From Cellulosimicrobium cellulans (lineage in GTDB: Bacteria; Actinomycetota; Actinomycetes; Actinomycetales; Cellulomonadaceae), in NCBI RefSeq assembly GCF_016921195.1, contig NZ_JAFGYF010000001.1:682001-746000 (forward strand): DNA of 64,000 nucleotides, written 5' to 3'. Position 1 is the stretch's first letter; each line of letters starts with the position of its first letter. Positions 42,418 to 51,423 of the stretch are shown one piece after another. The translations under genes were made by a program, and so were the position numbers. The notes beneath the pieces were generated by a model that searched no databases, was not told the origin of the DNA, and saw nothing but the letters and a program-made list of their open reading frames with translations.

Positions 42418-43226
42418 GCGCACCCGTCCTGTCCCTGCGCGGGGTCTCCAAGAACTTCGGCGGCGTCCGCGCGCTCGTCGACGTCGACGTGGACGTGCAC
42501 GAGCACGAGGTGCTCGCCGTCGTGGGCGACAACGGCGCGGGGAAGTCGACGCTCGCGGGCGTCGTCGCGGGCGCGTTCCGCCCCGACGCGGGCGAGGTCC
42601 TGCTCGACGGCGCGCCCGTCGTCCTCGACTCGCCCGCCACCGCGCGCGCGCACGGGATCGCGGCGGTCTTCCAGCAGCTCGCGCTCGTCGACGACCTCGA
42701 CGTGGTCGAGAACGTGTTCCTCGGCCAGGAGACGCTGCGCGGCCCGTTCCTCGACGAGATCGCCATGGAGCGCGAGGCCTGGGGCCTGCTCGACCAGCTC
42801 GCCGCGACCGTGCCCTCCGTGCGGCAGCCCGTGCGCACGCTGTCCGGCGGGCAGCGCCAGGTGGTCGCCGTGGCCCGGGCCCTGCTCGGCGCCCCGCGCG
42901 TCCTCGTCCTGGACGAGCCGACGGCGGCCCTCGGCGTCCGCCAGACGGCCGAGGTGCTCAACCTCATCGAGAAGCTGCGCGAGCGCGGGCACGCGGTCGT
43001 GCTCATCAGCCACCAGGCCGGTGATCTGCAGGCCGTCGCCGACCGCATCCTCGTCCTGCGGCTGGGGCGCGTGCACGGCGAGTTCGCGGGTGACACGTCC
43101 TACGAGGACCTGCTCGCCGCGATGACCGGCGCGGTCCGGCCCGAGCGGCCGGGCGGCGCCGTGCGGCCGTCGACCGGCCCGGGGCGCGAGCGGCGCTCCG
43201 GTGGCGCCGGGGCGGTGCACCGATGA
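42414..43226 (+). CDS. CUT2 sugar ABC transporter ATPase, single nucleotide-binding domain
   Basis: A 270-residue ATPase with Walker A GDNGAGKST, Q-loop AVFQQLALVDDL, signature LSGGQRQVVAVARAL, Walker B RVLVLDEPTAALG and switch His in VLISHQ. Most CUT2 ATPases (XylG, RbsA) have two fused domains of about 500 residues; this is the single-domain FrcA type. The final 35 residues are Arg/Gly-rich and disordered. GTG 42414 overlaps the binding-protein stop. Confidence 0.93.
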   Translation: MSAPVLSLRGVSKNFGGVRALVDVDVDVHEHEVLAVVGDNGAGKSTLAGVVAGAFRPDAGEVLLDGAPVVLDSPATARAHGIAAVFQQLALVDDLDVVENVFLGQETLRGPFLDEIAMEREAWGLLDQLAATVPSVRQPVRTLSGGQRQVVAVARALLGAPRVLVLDEPTAALGVRQTAEVLNLIEKLRERGHAVVLISHQAGDLQAVADRILVLRLGRVHGEFAGDTSYEDLLAAMTGAVRPERPGGAVRPSTGPGRERRSGGAGAVHR

Positions 43227-44431
43227 GCGTCCCCGGCCGCACCTCCGGCGCGGCGCTCGACCGCTCGGGCGTCCTGTCCGGCAGCGTCGTGCGCCAGCTC
43301 CGTGGCGCCCACCTGGGCATGCTCCCGATCGTCGGCGCGCTGCTGCTCATCTGGGTCGTGCTCGGCGCCGTCAACCCGGCGTTCCTCTCGGCCGAGAACC
43401 TCGTCAACCTCACGCTCCAGAGCGCTCCCACGGGGATCATCGCGCTCGGGGTCGTGCTCGTGCTGCTCGTCGGCCAGATCGACCTGTCGGTCGGATCCGT
43501 GAGCGGGCTCGCCGCGGCGGTGCTGGCGGTCGGGACCGTCAACCTCGACTGGCCGGTCGGGCTCGCGATCCTCGCGGCGCTCGCGGTGGGCGTCGTGGTC
43601 GGCCTCGGGTACGGGCTGCTGTCCACGCGCCTCGGGCTCGCGTCGTTCGTGTTCACGCTGGCCGGGCTGCTCGTCCTCGCGGGCGTGCAGCTCCGGGTGC
43701 TCGGTCCCTCGGGCTCGATCAACATCCCGTTCGAGTCCTGGCTCGTGCGCACGGTGCAGCAGGGCTTCCTCGCACCGGCCGCCGCCTGGGGCCTCGTGGT
43801 CGTGGTCGTGGTCGGCTACGCCGGGCTCCGCGTCGTCGACCACCTGCGCCGGGTGCGCGCGGAGCTGCCGAGCCCCGGGCTGGGCCGCATCGCGATCCGC
43901 ACCGCCGTCCTCGCCGCGGTCCTCGTCGGCACGGTCGCCTACCTGGGGACCGCGCGCGGGATCGGCTACACGGTCGTGCTGTTCGTCGCGCTCGTCGTGG
44001 TGGTGGACGTCCTGCTGCGCCGCACGCGCTGGGGCCGGTCCGTGCGCGCGGTCGGGGGGAACCGGCGCTCCGCGCTCCTCGCGGGCGTCGCGGTGCGCCG
44101 GACCGTCGTCTCGTGCTTCGTCGCCTGCTCCACGTTCGCCGCGCTGGGTGGCGTCCTCGCGGCCGGTCGCCTCGCCGCCGCGAACCAGGGCACCGGGGCC
44201 GCGGACACCTACCTCACCGCGATCGCCGCGGCGGTCATCGGCGGGACGAGCCTGTTCGGCGGCCGGGGCAGCGCCTGGTCCGCGCTGCTCGGCGTGCTGG
44301 TCATCCAGTCGATCGCGAACGGGCTCACGCTGCTCAACCTCGACACGGCGACGCGGTACATCGTGACAGGAGCCGTGCTCCTGCTCGCTATCGTCGTCGA
44401 CATGCTCATCCGCGGTCGACGGGAGGTCTGA
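43223..44431 (+). CDS. CUT2 sugar ABC transporter permease (XylH-like)
   Basis: A 402-residue permease with about ten hydrophobic segments. GIIALGVVLVLLVGQIDLSVGSVSGLAA (near residue 75) and VGGNRRSALLAGV...AAAVIGGTSLFGGRGS (near 275-350) are hallmarks of BPD_transp_2 sugar permeases. ATG overlaps the ATPase stop by 4 nt, and its own stop overlaps the LacI start by one base, so transporter and repressor are co-expressed. Confidence 0.94.
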   Translation: MSVPGRTSGAALDRSGVLSGSVVRQLRGAHLGMLPIVGALLLIWVVLGAVNPAFLSAENLVNLTLQSAPTGIIALGVVLVLLVGQIDLSVGSVSGLAAAVLAVGTVNLDWPVGLAILAALAVGVVVGLGYGLLSTRLGLASFVFTLAGLLVLAGVQLRVLGPSGSINIPFESWLVRTVQQGFLAPAAAWGLVVVVVVGYAGLRVVDHLRRVRAELPSPGLGRIAIRTAVLAAVLVGTVAYLGTARGIGYTVVLFVALVVVVDVLLRRTRWGRSVRAVGGNRRSALLAGVAVRRTVVSCFVACSTFAALGGVLAAGRLAAANQGTGAADTYLTAIAAAVIGGTSLFGGRGSAWSALLGVLVIQSIANGLTLLNLDTATRYIVTGAVLLLAIVVDMLIRGRREV

Positions 44432-45582
44432 TGATGGTGATGCAGGGGGAGAGCACGGGCACGCTCCCACCGGGTGAGGTCCCGGCCACGGCGCCGGACG
44501 GCTCGACGGGCGGTTCGACGGGCGGTTCGACCGACCCGGCGGCGCGCCCCCACTCGGGACGAGGGGGCCGCCGGCCCACCCTCGCGGCCGTCGCGGAGGT
44601 CGCGGGCGTGAGCCTCAAGACGGCGTCGCGCGTGCTCAACGACGAGCCCAACGTGGCGCCGCAGACGCGGGCCAAGGTGCAGGAGGCCGCGCAGCGCCTC
44701 GGCTTCCGCCGCAACGCGGTCGCGGCCGACCTGGCGCGCGGCGGCTCGTCGCGGCTCGTCGGCTTCGTCACCGGCGACCTCGCGAACCCGTTCTACTCCG
44801 CGCTCGCGAGCGGGATCGAGCGCGAGCTGCGCCACCACGGGCTCCAGCTCATCACGACGAGCTCCGACGAGGAGCCCGAGCGCGAGCGCTCGCTCACCGA
44901 GGCGCTCGTCGAGCGCCGCGTCGGCGCGCTCGTCGTGACGCCGACGTCGACCGACCACTCGTCGCTGCGTCGCGAGCTCGACGACGGCCTGCCCGTCGTC
45001 TTCATCGACCGTCCGGCGCAGGGTGTCGACGCGGACACCGTCGTCATCGACAACCGCGGCGGCGTGCGGGACGCCGTGACCCACCTGCTCGCGCACGGGC
45101 ACCGGCGCATCGCGCTCGTCGGCGACGTCTCGCGCCTGTGGACGTTCCAGGAGCGCCGCGACGAGTTCGTCGCGACGCTGCGCGGCGCCGGGGTCGAGGA
45201 CCCGACGCGGTACGTGCGCGACGGCGCCCACGACGCGGAGCTCGCGCACGCGTTCGTGGCGGAGCTCCTGGCCCTGCCCGAGCCGCCGACGGCGTTCGTC
45301 ACGGCGAACAACAAGATCACGGTCGGCGCGCTCCACGCGCTGCGCGACCGGGCGGCCGCGGGCGGACCGAGGGACGTAGCGCTCGTGGGTTTCGACGACT
45401 TCGAGCTCGCCGACCTCCTCGACGTGACCGTCGTCGGGTACGACGTGGTCGAGATGGGTCGCCAGGCCGCGGCGCTCGCGGTGTCGCGGGCGGAGAACCC
45501 GGAGCTCGCCCCGCGCCTCGTCGTGGTGCCCACGCGGCTCGTCGTGCGCGGGACGGGCGAGATCCCCGGGCCCGGTGCGTAG
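44431..45582 (+). CDS. LacI family transcriptional regulator, probable repressor of the glycan locus
   Basis: A 383-residue regulator. The helix-turn-helix TLAAVAEVAGVSLKTASRVLNDEPNV starts only at about residue 50, after an unusual Ser/Gly/Thr-rich leader with GGSTGGSTGGST; the in-frame starts available are clustered at 44431-44440, so the leader is real. The hinge (AVAADLARGG) and the periplasmic-binding-like effector domain are complete. GGGAGGT at 44421 is the ribosome site. LacI proteins bind palindromes with a central CG, as in TGACAGCGCTGTCA found three times in this locus, one of them 180 bp downstream of this gene. Assignment of those sites to this protein is inference. Confidence 0.92.
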   Translation: MMVMQGESTGTLPPGEVPATAPDGSTGGSTGGSTDPAARPHSGRGGRRPTLAAVAEVAGVSLKTASRVLNDEPNVAPQTRAKVQEAAQRLGFRRNAVAADLARGGSSRLVGFVTGDLANPFYSALASGIERELRHHGLQLITTSSDEEPERERSLTEALVERRVGALVVTPTSTDHSSLRRELDDGLPVVFIDRPAQGVDADTVVIDNRGGVRDAVTHLLAHGHRRIALVGDVSRLWTFQERRDEFVATLRGAGVEDPTRYVRDGAHDAELAHAFVAELLALPEPPTAFVTANNKITVGALHALRDRAAAGGPRDVALVGFDDFELADLLDVTVVGYDVVEMGRQAAALAVSRAENPELAPRLVVVPTRLVVRGTGEIPGPGA

Positions 45583-45673
45583 CGAGGGGCGTCGCCCCCG
45601 GGGCGTCCCCGGGGCCGCCCACGTCGCGCGGACGGCGGTCCTCGTGGACGTCCCGTCCGGGCGTCCGGCCGCG

Positions 45674-45703
45674 TTGACAAAGCCCGGTACCGCCACATAA
45701 GTT
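45674..45703 (+). promoter_or_regulatory. Promoter of the GH92 gene
   Basis: TTGACA (45674-45679), 18-bp spacer, TAAGTT (45698-45703). Transcription would start near 45710, giving a leader of about 85 nt that carries a hairpin and the operator. Confidence 0.6.
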
Positions 45704-45709
45704 CAGGTC

Positions 45710-45748
45710 GCCCCTGACAACGCTTCCCCCCTGCGCGTTGTCAGGGGC
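45710..45748 (+). terminator. 14-bp hairpin at the start of the GH92 leader
   Basis: GCCCCTGACAACGC (45710-45723) pairs perfectly with GCGTTGTCAGGGGC (45735-45748) around an 11-nt C-rich loop. It can act as a terminator for lacI, an attenuator for GH92, or a second operator, since each arm holds TGACA or TGTCA half-sites like those of the LacI-type operator. Confidence 0.7.
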
Positions 45749-45760
45749 ACCCCTGCAGCC

Positions 45761-45774
45761 TGACAGCGCTGTCA
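45761..45774. promoter_or_regulatory. LacI-type operator (copy 3), perfect palindrome, upstream of GH92
   Basis: TGACAGCGCTGTCA, a perfect 14-bp palindrome, ends 21 bp before the GH92 start codon and lies downstream of the predicted transcription start, where binding would block elongation. Confidence 0.82.
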
Positions 45775-45795
45775 CGATCGAAGGAGATCGCGAGC

Positions 45796-48700
45796 ATGAC
45801 CAGACCCCAACCGCCCGGACGCGTGGTCGCCACGCGCTCCGGGAGCCGCCGCGCACGGCCCCTCGGCCTCGCGCTCGCCGCGGCCCTCACCGTCCCGCTC
45901 GCCGTGCCTCTCGCAGCCCCTGCGGGAGCCCTCACGGCCGCCCCTGCCGCCGCCGCGGAGCCCGGGGACTTCTCGTCCTCCTTCGAGTCGGGAGACCCGG
46001 CCGCGCTCGCCACCACGGTGGCCGAGCGCGACGGCGCGCCCTGGCAGGCCAACGTCGGCTCGTTCACGAGCGGGCTCCCCGGCAGCGTGCTCGGCACGCT
46101 CGAGGCCGTCACGGCGAGCGCCCAGAACCTGCCGAACGAGGGCGCCGCGAACCTCGCCGACGGCAGCTCCGGCACCAAGTGGCTCGCGTTCGCCTCGACG
46201 GGCTGGGTCCGGTACGAGTTCGCCGAGCCCGTCTCGTTCGTCGCCTACTCGATGACGTCGGGCGACGACGCCGCCGGCCGCGACCCGAAGAACTGGACGA
46301 TCGAGGGCTCGAACGACGGCTCCACGTGGACCCCGCTCGACCAGCGCACCGACGAGGACTTCCCGAACCGGCAGCAGACGCGCACGTTCGAGCTCGACGG
46401 GCCTACCGAGGCGTACCGGTACCTGCGCCTCGACATCACGGCGAACTCGGGCGACGGGATCGTGCAGCTCGCCGGGTGGGACCTCTCCTCCGACCTGAGC
46501 GCCGGCCCGTCGGCCGCGCCCATGACGACCAAGGTCGGCACCGGACCGCGCGTGAGCTTCACCAACAAGGCGGGCGTCGGGTTCTCCGGTCTGCACTCGC
46601 TGCGGTACGACGGCTCGCACCTCGCCGACGGCGAGGCCTACGCGACGAACGTGCTCTACGACGACGTGGACGTCGTCGTCGGCGAGGACACGCGCCTGAG
46701 CTACACGATCTTCCCGGAGCTGCTCGACGACCTGCAGTACCCGTCGACGTACGCGGCGGTGGACGTCCGGTTCACCGACGGCACCTACCTGTCCGACCTC
46801 GGCGCGCGCGACGCGCACGAGACGGTCGCGACCGCGCAGGCGCAGGGCGAGGGCAAGATCCTCTACGCGGACCAGTGGAACTCCGTACGGATCGACCTCG
46901 GCGACGTCGCCGCGGGCAAGACCGTCGACCAGGTCCTGCTGGGCTACGACAACCCGGGCGGGCACGCCGGGACCAAGTTCGCGGGCTGGCTCGACGACGT
47001 CGCCATCACGGCGGACCCGGCGACGATCGACGGGTCGAGCCTCGTCAACTACGTGGACACCCGCCGGGGCACGCACGCCTCGGGCAGCTTCTCGCGCGGG
47101 AACAACATCCCGGCGACGGCCACGCCCAACGGCTTCAACTTCTGGGTCCCGCTCACCAACGGGTCGTCCGGGTCCTGGCTGTACGAGTACCACAAGGACA
47201 ACAACGCGCAGAACCTCCCGCAGCTCGAGGGCCTCGGCATCTCGCACGAGCCGAGCCCGTGGATGGGCGACCGCAACCAGCTCGCGTTCGCGCCGGTCGA
47301 GGGGGCGGGCACGCCGGACGCGACGCTCAGCACCCGCGGCCGGGCCTTCTCCCACGACGACGAGACCGCGCGTCCCGACTACTACGGCGTGACCTTCGTC
47401 GACGGGGGCGCGGCCGAGATGACGCCCACCGACCACGGCGCGGTCCTGCGGTTCCGGTTCGCCGACGACGCGGGCAGCGTCGTCGTCGACCGTGTCCAGG
47501 GCGAGGACTGCATCAAGGGCAGGGACTCCTCCAACAACTGCCTGCCCTCCACGTCCGACCTCACGGTCGACCCGGCGACGGGGACGCTGAGCGGCTGGGT
47601 GCTCAGCTCGTCGGGACTGTCGGCCGGCCGGACGAAGATGTTCGTCGCGGGTTCCTTCGACCGTAGTCCGACGGCGGTCGGGACCGCGACGGGCAACCGT
47701 GCCGGCGCGCGCTTCGCGTCGTTCGACACGTCGTCCGACGACACGGTCGAGCTGCGCGTCGCGACGTCGTTCATCAGCCTCGACCAGGCGCGCAAGAACC
47801 TCGACCTGGAGGTGACGGGCAAGACCTTCACGGAGGTCAAGGCCGCCGCCGCGCAGGCCTGGAACGAGCGCCTCGGCGTCATGGAGGTGGAGGGCGCGAG
47901 CGAGGACCAGCTCGTCACGCTGTACTCCAACCTCTACCGCCTGAACCTGTACCCCAACTCGCAGTTCGAGAACACGGGCACGGCCGACGCGCCGGTGTAC
48001 CGGTACGCGAGCCCGGTCTCGAACGCCGCGGGCTTCGCGGCGGGGAACGCCGAGGTGAAGGACGGCAAGGTCTACGTCAACAACGGCTTCTGGGACACGT
48101 ACCGCACGGCCTGGCCGGCGTACTCGTTCCTCTACCCGGAGCTCGCGGGCGAGCTGGTCGACGGGTTCGTCCAGCAGTACCGCGACGGGGGCTGGGTCGC
48201 GCGCTGGTCCTCGCCGGGCTACGCCGACCTCATGACGGGCACGAGCTCCGACGTCGCGTTCGCGGACGCCTACCTCAAGGGCTCGCTCCCGACCGAGACC
48301 GCGCTCGACGCGTACGACGCCGCGCTGCGCAACGCGACCGTCGCGCCGCCGAACAACGCCGTGGGCCGCAAGGGCCTGCAGACGTCGCCGTTCCTCGGGT
48401 TCACCCCGGAGTCCACGCACGAGTCCGTGTCGTGGGGCCTGGAGGGCCTGATCAACGACTTCGGCATCGGCAACATGGCCGCGGCCCTCGCCGAGGACCC
48501 GGCCACGCCGGACGAGCGCCGCGAGACGCTGCGCGAGGAGTCCTCGTACTTCCTCGAGCGTGCCACGCACTACGTCGAGCTGTTCGACCCCGAGGTCGAC
48601 TTCTTCGTGCCGCGGCACGCGGACGGCACGTGGGCCGTCGACCCGGAGACGTACGACCCCGAGGCCTGGGGCGGTGGGTACACCGAGACGAGCGGCTGGA

Positions 48701-51273
48701 ACTTCGCGTTCCACGCGCCGCAGGACGGCCAGGGCCTCGCGAACCTCTACGGCGGCAAGCAGGGCCTCGAGGACAAGCTCGACCTGTTCTTCTCCACGCC
48801 GGAGAAGGGCGCGGGCAACGGCGGCATCCACGAGCAGCGCGAGGCGCGCGACGTGCGCATGGGCATGTGGGGCATGAGCAACCAGGTGTCCCACCACATC
48901 CCCTGGCTGTACGACGCCGCGGGCGCGCCCTCGAAGGCGCAGGAGAAGGTCCGTGAGGTCACCCGCCGTCTGTTCGTGGGCAGCGAGATCGGCCAGGGCT
49001 ACCCCGGCGACGAGGACAACGGCGAGATGTCGTCGTGGTGGATCTTCGCCGCGCTCGGCTTCTACCCGCTCCAGGTCGGCTCCGACCAGTACGCGGTCGG
49101 CTCGCCGCTGTTCGACAAGGCGACCGTGCACCTGCCGGACGGCGACCTCGTCGTCAACGCCGAGAACAACTCGGTCGACAACGTCTACGTGCAGTCCCTC
49201 GCGGTGGACGGCGAGGCCCGCACCTCCACGTCGCTCTCGCAGGCCGACCTCACGGGCGGCGCGACGCTGGACTTCGTCATGGGCCCGGAGCCGTCGGACT
49301 GGGGCACGGGCGAGGACGACGCGCCGCCGTCGCTCACCGAGGGCGACGAGCCCCCGACGCCGGTCAAGGACGCGACCACGGCGGGCATCGGCACGACGAC
49401 GGTCACGGACGGCGACGCGTCGACGAGCGCCGCGGCCCTGACGGACAACACGTCCGGCACGCGCACGACGTTCGCCACGGCGACGCCGTCGATCACGTGG
49501 CAGGGCAACGGCATCCGGCCGACGGTCGGGTCGTACACCCTCACCTCCGGGGCGAGCGGGACGGCGTCGCCGTCCGCGTGGACCCTCGAGGGCTCCGACG
49601 ACGGCGAGACCTGGACGACGCTCGACGAGCGGTCCGGCGAGCAGTTCCGCTGGGCCCTGCAGACGCGGCCGTTCACGGTCGCGGAGCCGAGGGCGTTCGC
49701 GCAGTACCGCGTGACCGTCACCGCGACCGCCGGGTCGGGGGCGCTGTCGCTCGCCGAGGTCGAGCTGCTCGCCGACCCGAAGGACTCCGGGGCCGAGGAG
49801 CTCACGCTCTCGGCCGCGCCCGACCGCGACGCGGTCACCGGGCGCGAGGTCTCGGGCTCGTTCGCGACCCTCACCGGGGTCGAGGGCGACGTGGCGACGC
49901 TCGACGTGCAGGTCGCGTTCGGCGACGGCTCCGACCCCGTCGCCGGGACGCTCCGCGCCGGCGCGTTCGGCGGCTACGCGGTGGAGGCCGCGCACACGTG
50001 GGCTGCGCCGGGCGTCTACCCCGTGACCGTCACGGTCTCGGGCGAGGGGGTCGAGCCGGTCTCGACGACGTCGTACGTCTCGGTCTCGCTCCTGCGCGAG
50101 GGCTCGCTGCTCGCGGCGTACGACAACGTCTGCATCGGCGACGTCGGCACGACCGTCGGCTCGTGCGACGGCCAGGGCGTGTTCTTCGACCGGGCGCAGC
50201 TCGAGGCGAAGGGCTTCGTCCAGGGCGAGCGCATGACGGTGCCCGGCACCGACCTCGCGTTCGACGTCCCGACGGTCCCCGCCGGGCAGCCGGACAACGC
50301 GACGGGCGACGGCCAGACCATCGAGCTCGAGGTCCCCGCGGACGCCGAGCAGCTCTCGGTGGTCGGCACGGGCACGGAGAAGAACCAGCAGGCCCAGGGC
50401 GTGCTGACCTTCGACGACGGCTCGTCCCAGCCGATCGACCTGAGCTTCGGCGACTGGTCGGGCGCGGCGCGCAACCCCGTGTACGGCAACATCCCCGTCG
50501 CCGTGACGGACAGCCGCCTGCGCGGCGGCAGCCCGCAGACCGGCACCCCCGCCGCGTTCTTCGCGACGGCGCCGATCACGCTCCCCGAGGGCAAGCGGGC
50601 CGTGAGCCTCACGCTCCCGGACCAGCCGGGCGAGCTCGCGCGCGACGGCCGCATCCACGTGGTCGCGGTCGCGCACGACGGCACGTTCGCCGAGCACCCC
50701 GCTCTCGAGGTGACGGCCGCGGACGGCGTGACTCTCACCGTCGGGCAGTCCACGGACGCGGTGCTCGCCCAGGTGACCGGTGGCCGCGAGGGCGCCGAGC
50801 TCCGCGCGGCGGTCACCTGGGGCGACGGGTCCGACGTCGCGGCGGGCACGGTGACGGACGGGTCCGTCTCCGGCTCGCACGCCTACGCGACGGCCGGGTC
50901 GTACACCGCGTACGTCGTGGTCGACGACGGCTGGACCAGCCAGGCGGTCCAGGTCCCCGTGACCGTGACCGAGGGCCAGCCGACGCTCGCGATCGACGTC
51001 ACGGTGAGCGCGCGGTGCCTCGCCGGCAAGGCCTACGTCGCGGTCCGCGCCGAGAACGACGAGGACACGCCGGTCGCGGTCCGGCTCGTCACGCCGTTCG
51101 GCACCAAGGAGTTCGCGGCCGTCGCGCCGGGGGCCAACGCCTACCAGTCGTTCGCGACGCGGGCGACGTCGGTCGAGGCCGGCACGGTCACCGTCGAGGC
51201 GACCCGCGGCAGCGGCGACGAGGAGGTGACGGCGTCGATCACGGCGGACTACGCCGCCGTGGCCTGCGGCTGA
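45796..51273 (+). CDS. Secreted GH92 family alpha-mannosidase, multi-domain
   Basis: A 1825-residue secreted enzyme; ATG 45796 follows GAAGGAGA. The signal peptide ends near residue 50 (APAAAAE). An N-terminal discoidin/CBM32 module covers about 75-235. The GH92 unit starts near residue 415 (SLVNYVDTRRGTHASGSF) and runs to about 1155, with NNGFWDTYRTAWP and GDEDNGEMSSWW (about 1071-1082), the acidic motif of calcium-dependent exo-alpha-mannosidases. A second discoidin module (about 1190-1330), PKD-like sandwiches, a CBM-like AYDNVCIGD domain (about 1435-1640) and the C-terminal RCLAGK...CG module follow. It should release mannose from alpha-mannan or N-glycans outside the cell. Linkage specificity cannot be read from sequence. 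Confidence 0.93.
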   Translation: MTRPQPPGRVVATRSGSRRARPLGLALAAALTVPLAVPLAAPAGALTAAPAAAAEPGDFSSSFESGDPAALATTVAERDGAPWQANVGSFTSGLPGSVLGTLEAVTASAQNLPNEGAANLADGSSGTKWLAFASTGWVRYEFAEPVSFVAYSMTSGDDAAGRDPKNWTIEGSNDGSTWTPLDQRTDEDFPNRQQTRTFELDGPTEAYRYLRLDITANSGDGIVQLAGWDLSSDLSAGPSAAPMTTKVGTGPRVSFTNKAGVGFSGLHSLRYDGSHLADGEAYATNVLYDDVDVVVGEDTRLSYTIFPELLDDLQYPSTYAAVDVRFTDGTYLSDLGARDAHETVATAQAQGEGKILYADQWNSVRIDLGDVAAGKTVDQVLLGYDNPGGHAGTKFAGWLDDVAITADPATIDGSSLVNYVDTRRGTHASGSFSRGNNIPATATPNGFNFWVPLTNGSSGSWLYEYHKDNNAQNLPQLEGLGISHEPSPWMGDRNQLAFAPVEGAGTPDATLSTRGRAFSHDDETARPDYYGVTFVDGGAAEMTPTDHGAVLRFRFADDAGSVVVDRVQGEDCIKGRDSSNNCLPSTSDLTVDPATGTLSGWVLSSSGLSAGRTKMFVAGSFDRSPTAVGTATGNRAGARFASFDTSSDDTVELRVATSFISLDQARKNLDLEVTGKTFTEVKAAAAQAWNERLGVMEVEGASEDQLVTLYSNLYRLNLYPNSQFENTGTADAPVYRYASPVSNAAGFAAGNAEVKDGKVYVNNGFWDTYRTAWPAYSFLYPELAGELVDGFVQQYRDGGWVARWSSPGYADLMTGTSSDVAFADAYLKGSLPTETALDAYDAALRNATVAPPNNAVGRKGLQTSPFLGFTPESTHESVSWGLEGLINDFGIGNMAAALAEDPATPDERRETLREESSYFLERATHYVELFDPEVDFFVPRHADGTWAVDPETYDPEAWGGGYTETSGWNFAFHAPQDGQGLANLYGGKQGLEDKLDLFFSTPEKGAGNGGIHEQREARDVRMGMWGMSNQVSHHIPWLYDAAGAPSKAQEKVREVTRRLFVGSEIGQGYPGDEDNGEMSSWWIFAALGFYPLQVGSDQYAVGSPLFDKATVHLPDGDLVVNAENNSVDNVYVQSLAVDGEARTSTSLSQADLTGGATLDFVMGPEPSDWGTGEDDAPPSLTEGDEPPTPVKDATTAGIGTTTVTDGDASTSAAALTDNTSGTRTTFATATPSITWQGNGIRPTVGSYTLTSGASGTASPSAWTLEGSDDGETWTTLDERSGEQFRWALQTRPFTVAEPRAFAQYRVTVTATAGSGALSLAEVELLADPKDSGAEELTLSAAPDRDAVTGREVSGSFATLTGVEGDVATLDVQVAFGDGSDPVAGTLRAGAFGGYAVEAAHTWAAPGVYPVTVTVSGEGVEPVSTTSYVSVSLLREGSLLAAYDNVCIGDVGTTVGSCDGQGVFFDRAQLEAKGFVQGERMTVPGTDLAFDVPTVPAGQPDNATGDGQTIELEVPADAEQLSVVGTGTEKNQQAQGVLTFDDGSSQPIDLSFGDWSGAARNPVYGNIPVAVTDSRLRGGSPQTGTPAAFFATAPITLPEGKRAVSLTLPDQPGELARDGRIHVVAVAHDGTFAEHPALEVTAADGVTLTVGQSTDAVLAQVTGGREGAELRAAVTWGDGSDVAAGTVTDGSVSGSHAYATAGSYTAYVVVDDGWTSQAVQVPVTVTEGQPTLAIDVTVSARCLAGKAYVAVRAENDEDTPVAVRLVTPFGTKEFAAVAPGANAYQSFATRATSVEAGTVTVEATRGSGDEEVTASITADYAAVACG

Positions 51274-51332
51274 GCCGCTGAGCCCGCCTCGCGCCCCGCT
51301 CCCGGGGCACGGGGCGGGCATGCACCACCGTC

Positions 51333-51362
51333 GGTGCCCCGGGATGATCGTCCCGGGGCACC
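51333..51362 (+). terminator. Hairpin between GH92 and AGE genes
   Basis: A perfect 12-bp stem (51333-51344 with 51351-51362) and 6-nt loop, 60 bp after the GH92 stop and 61 bp before the next start. It may reduce readthrough so the downstream enzyme is made at a lower level. Confidence 0.65.
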
Positions 51363-51423
51363 GCGCCGTACCGGCACCGCGCCCGGTGCGGCACCACGTT
51401 CCCAGCACGAGAAGGACCGAGAC

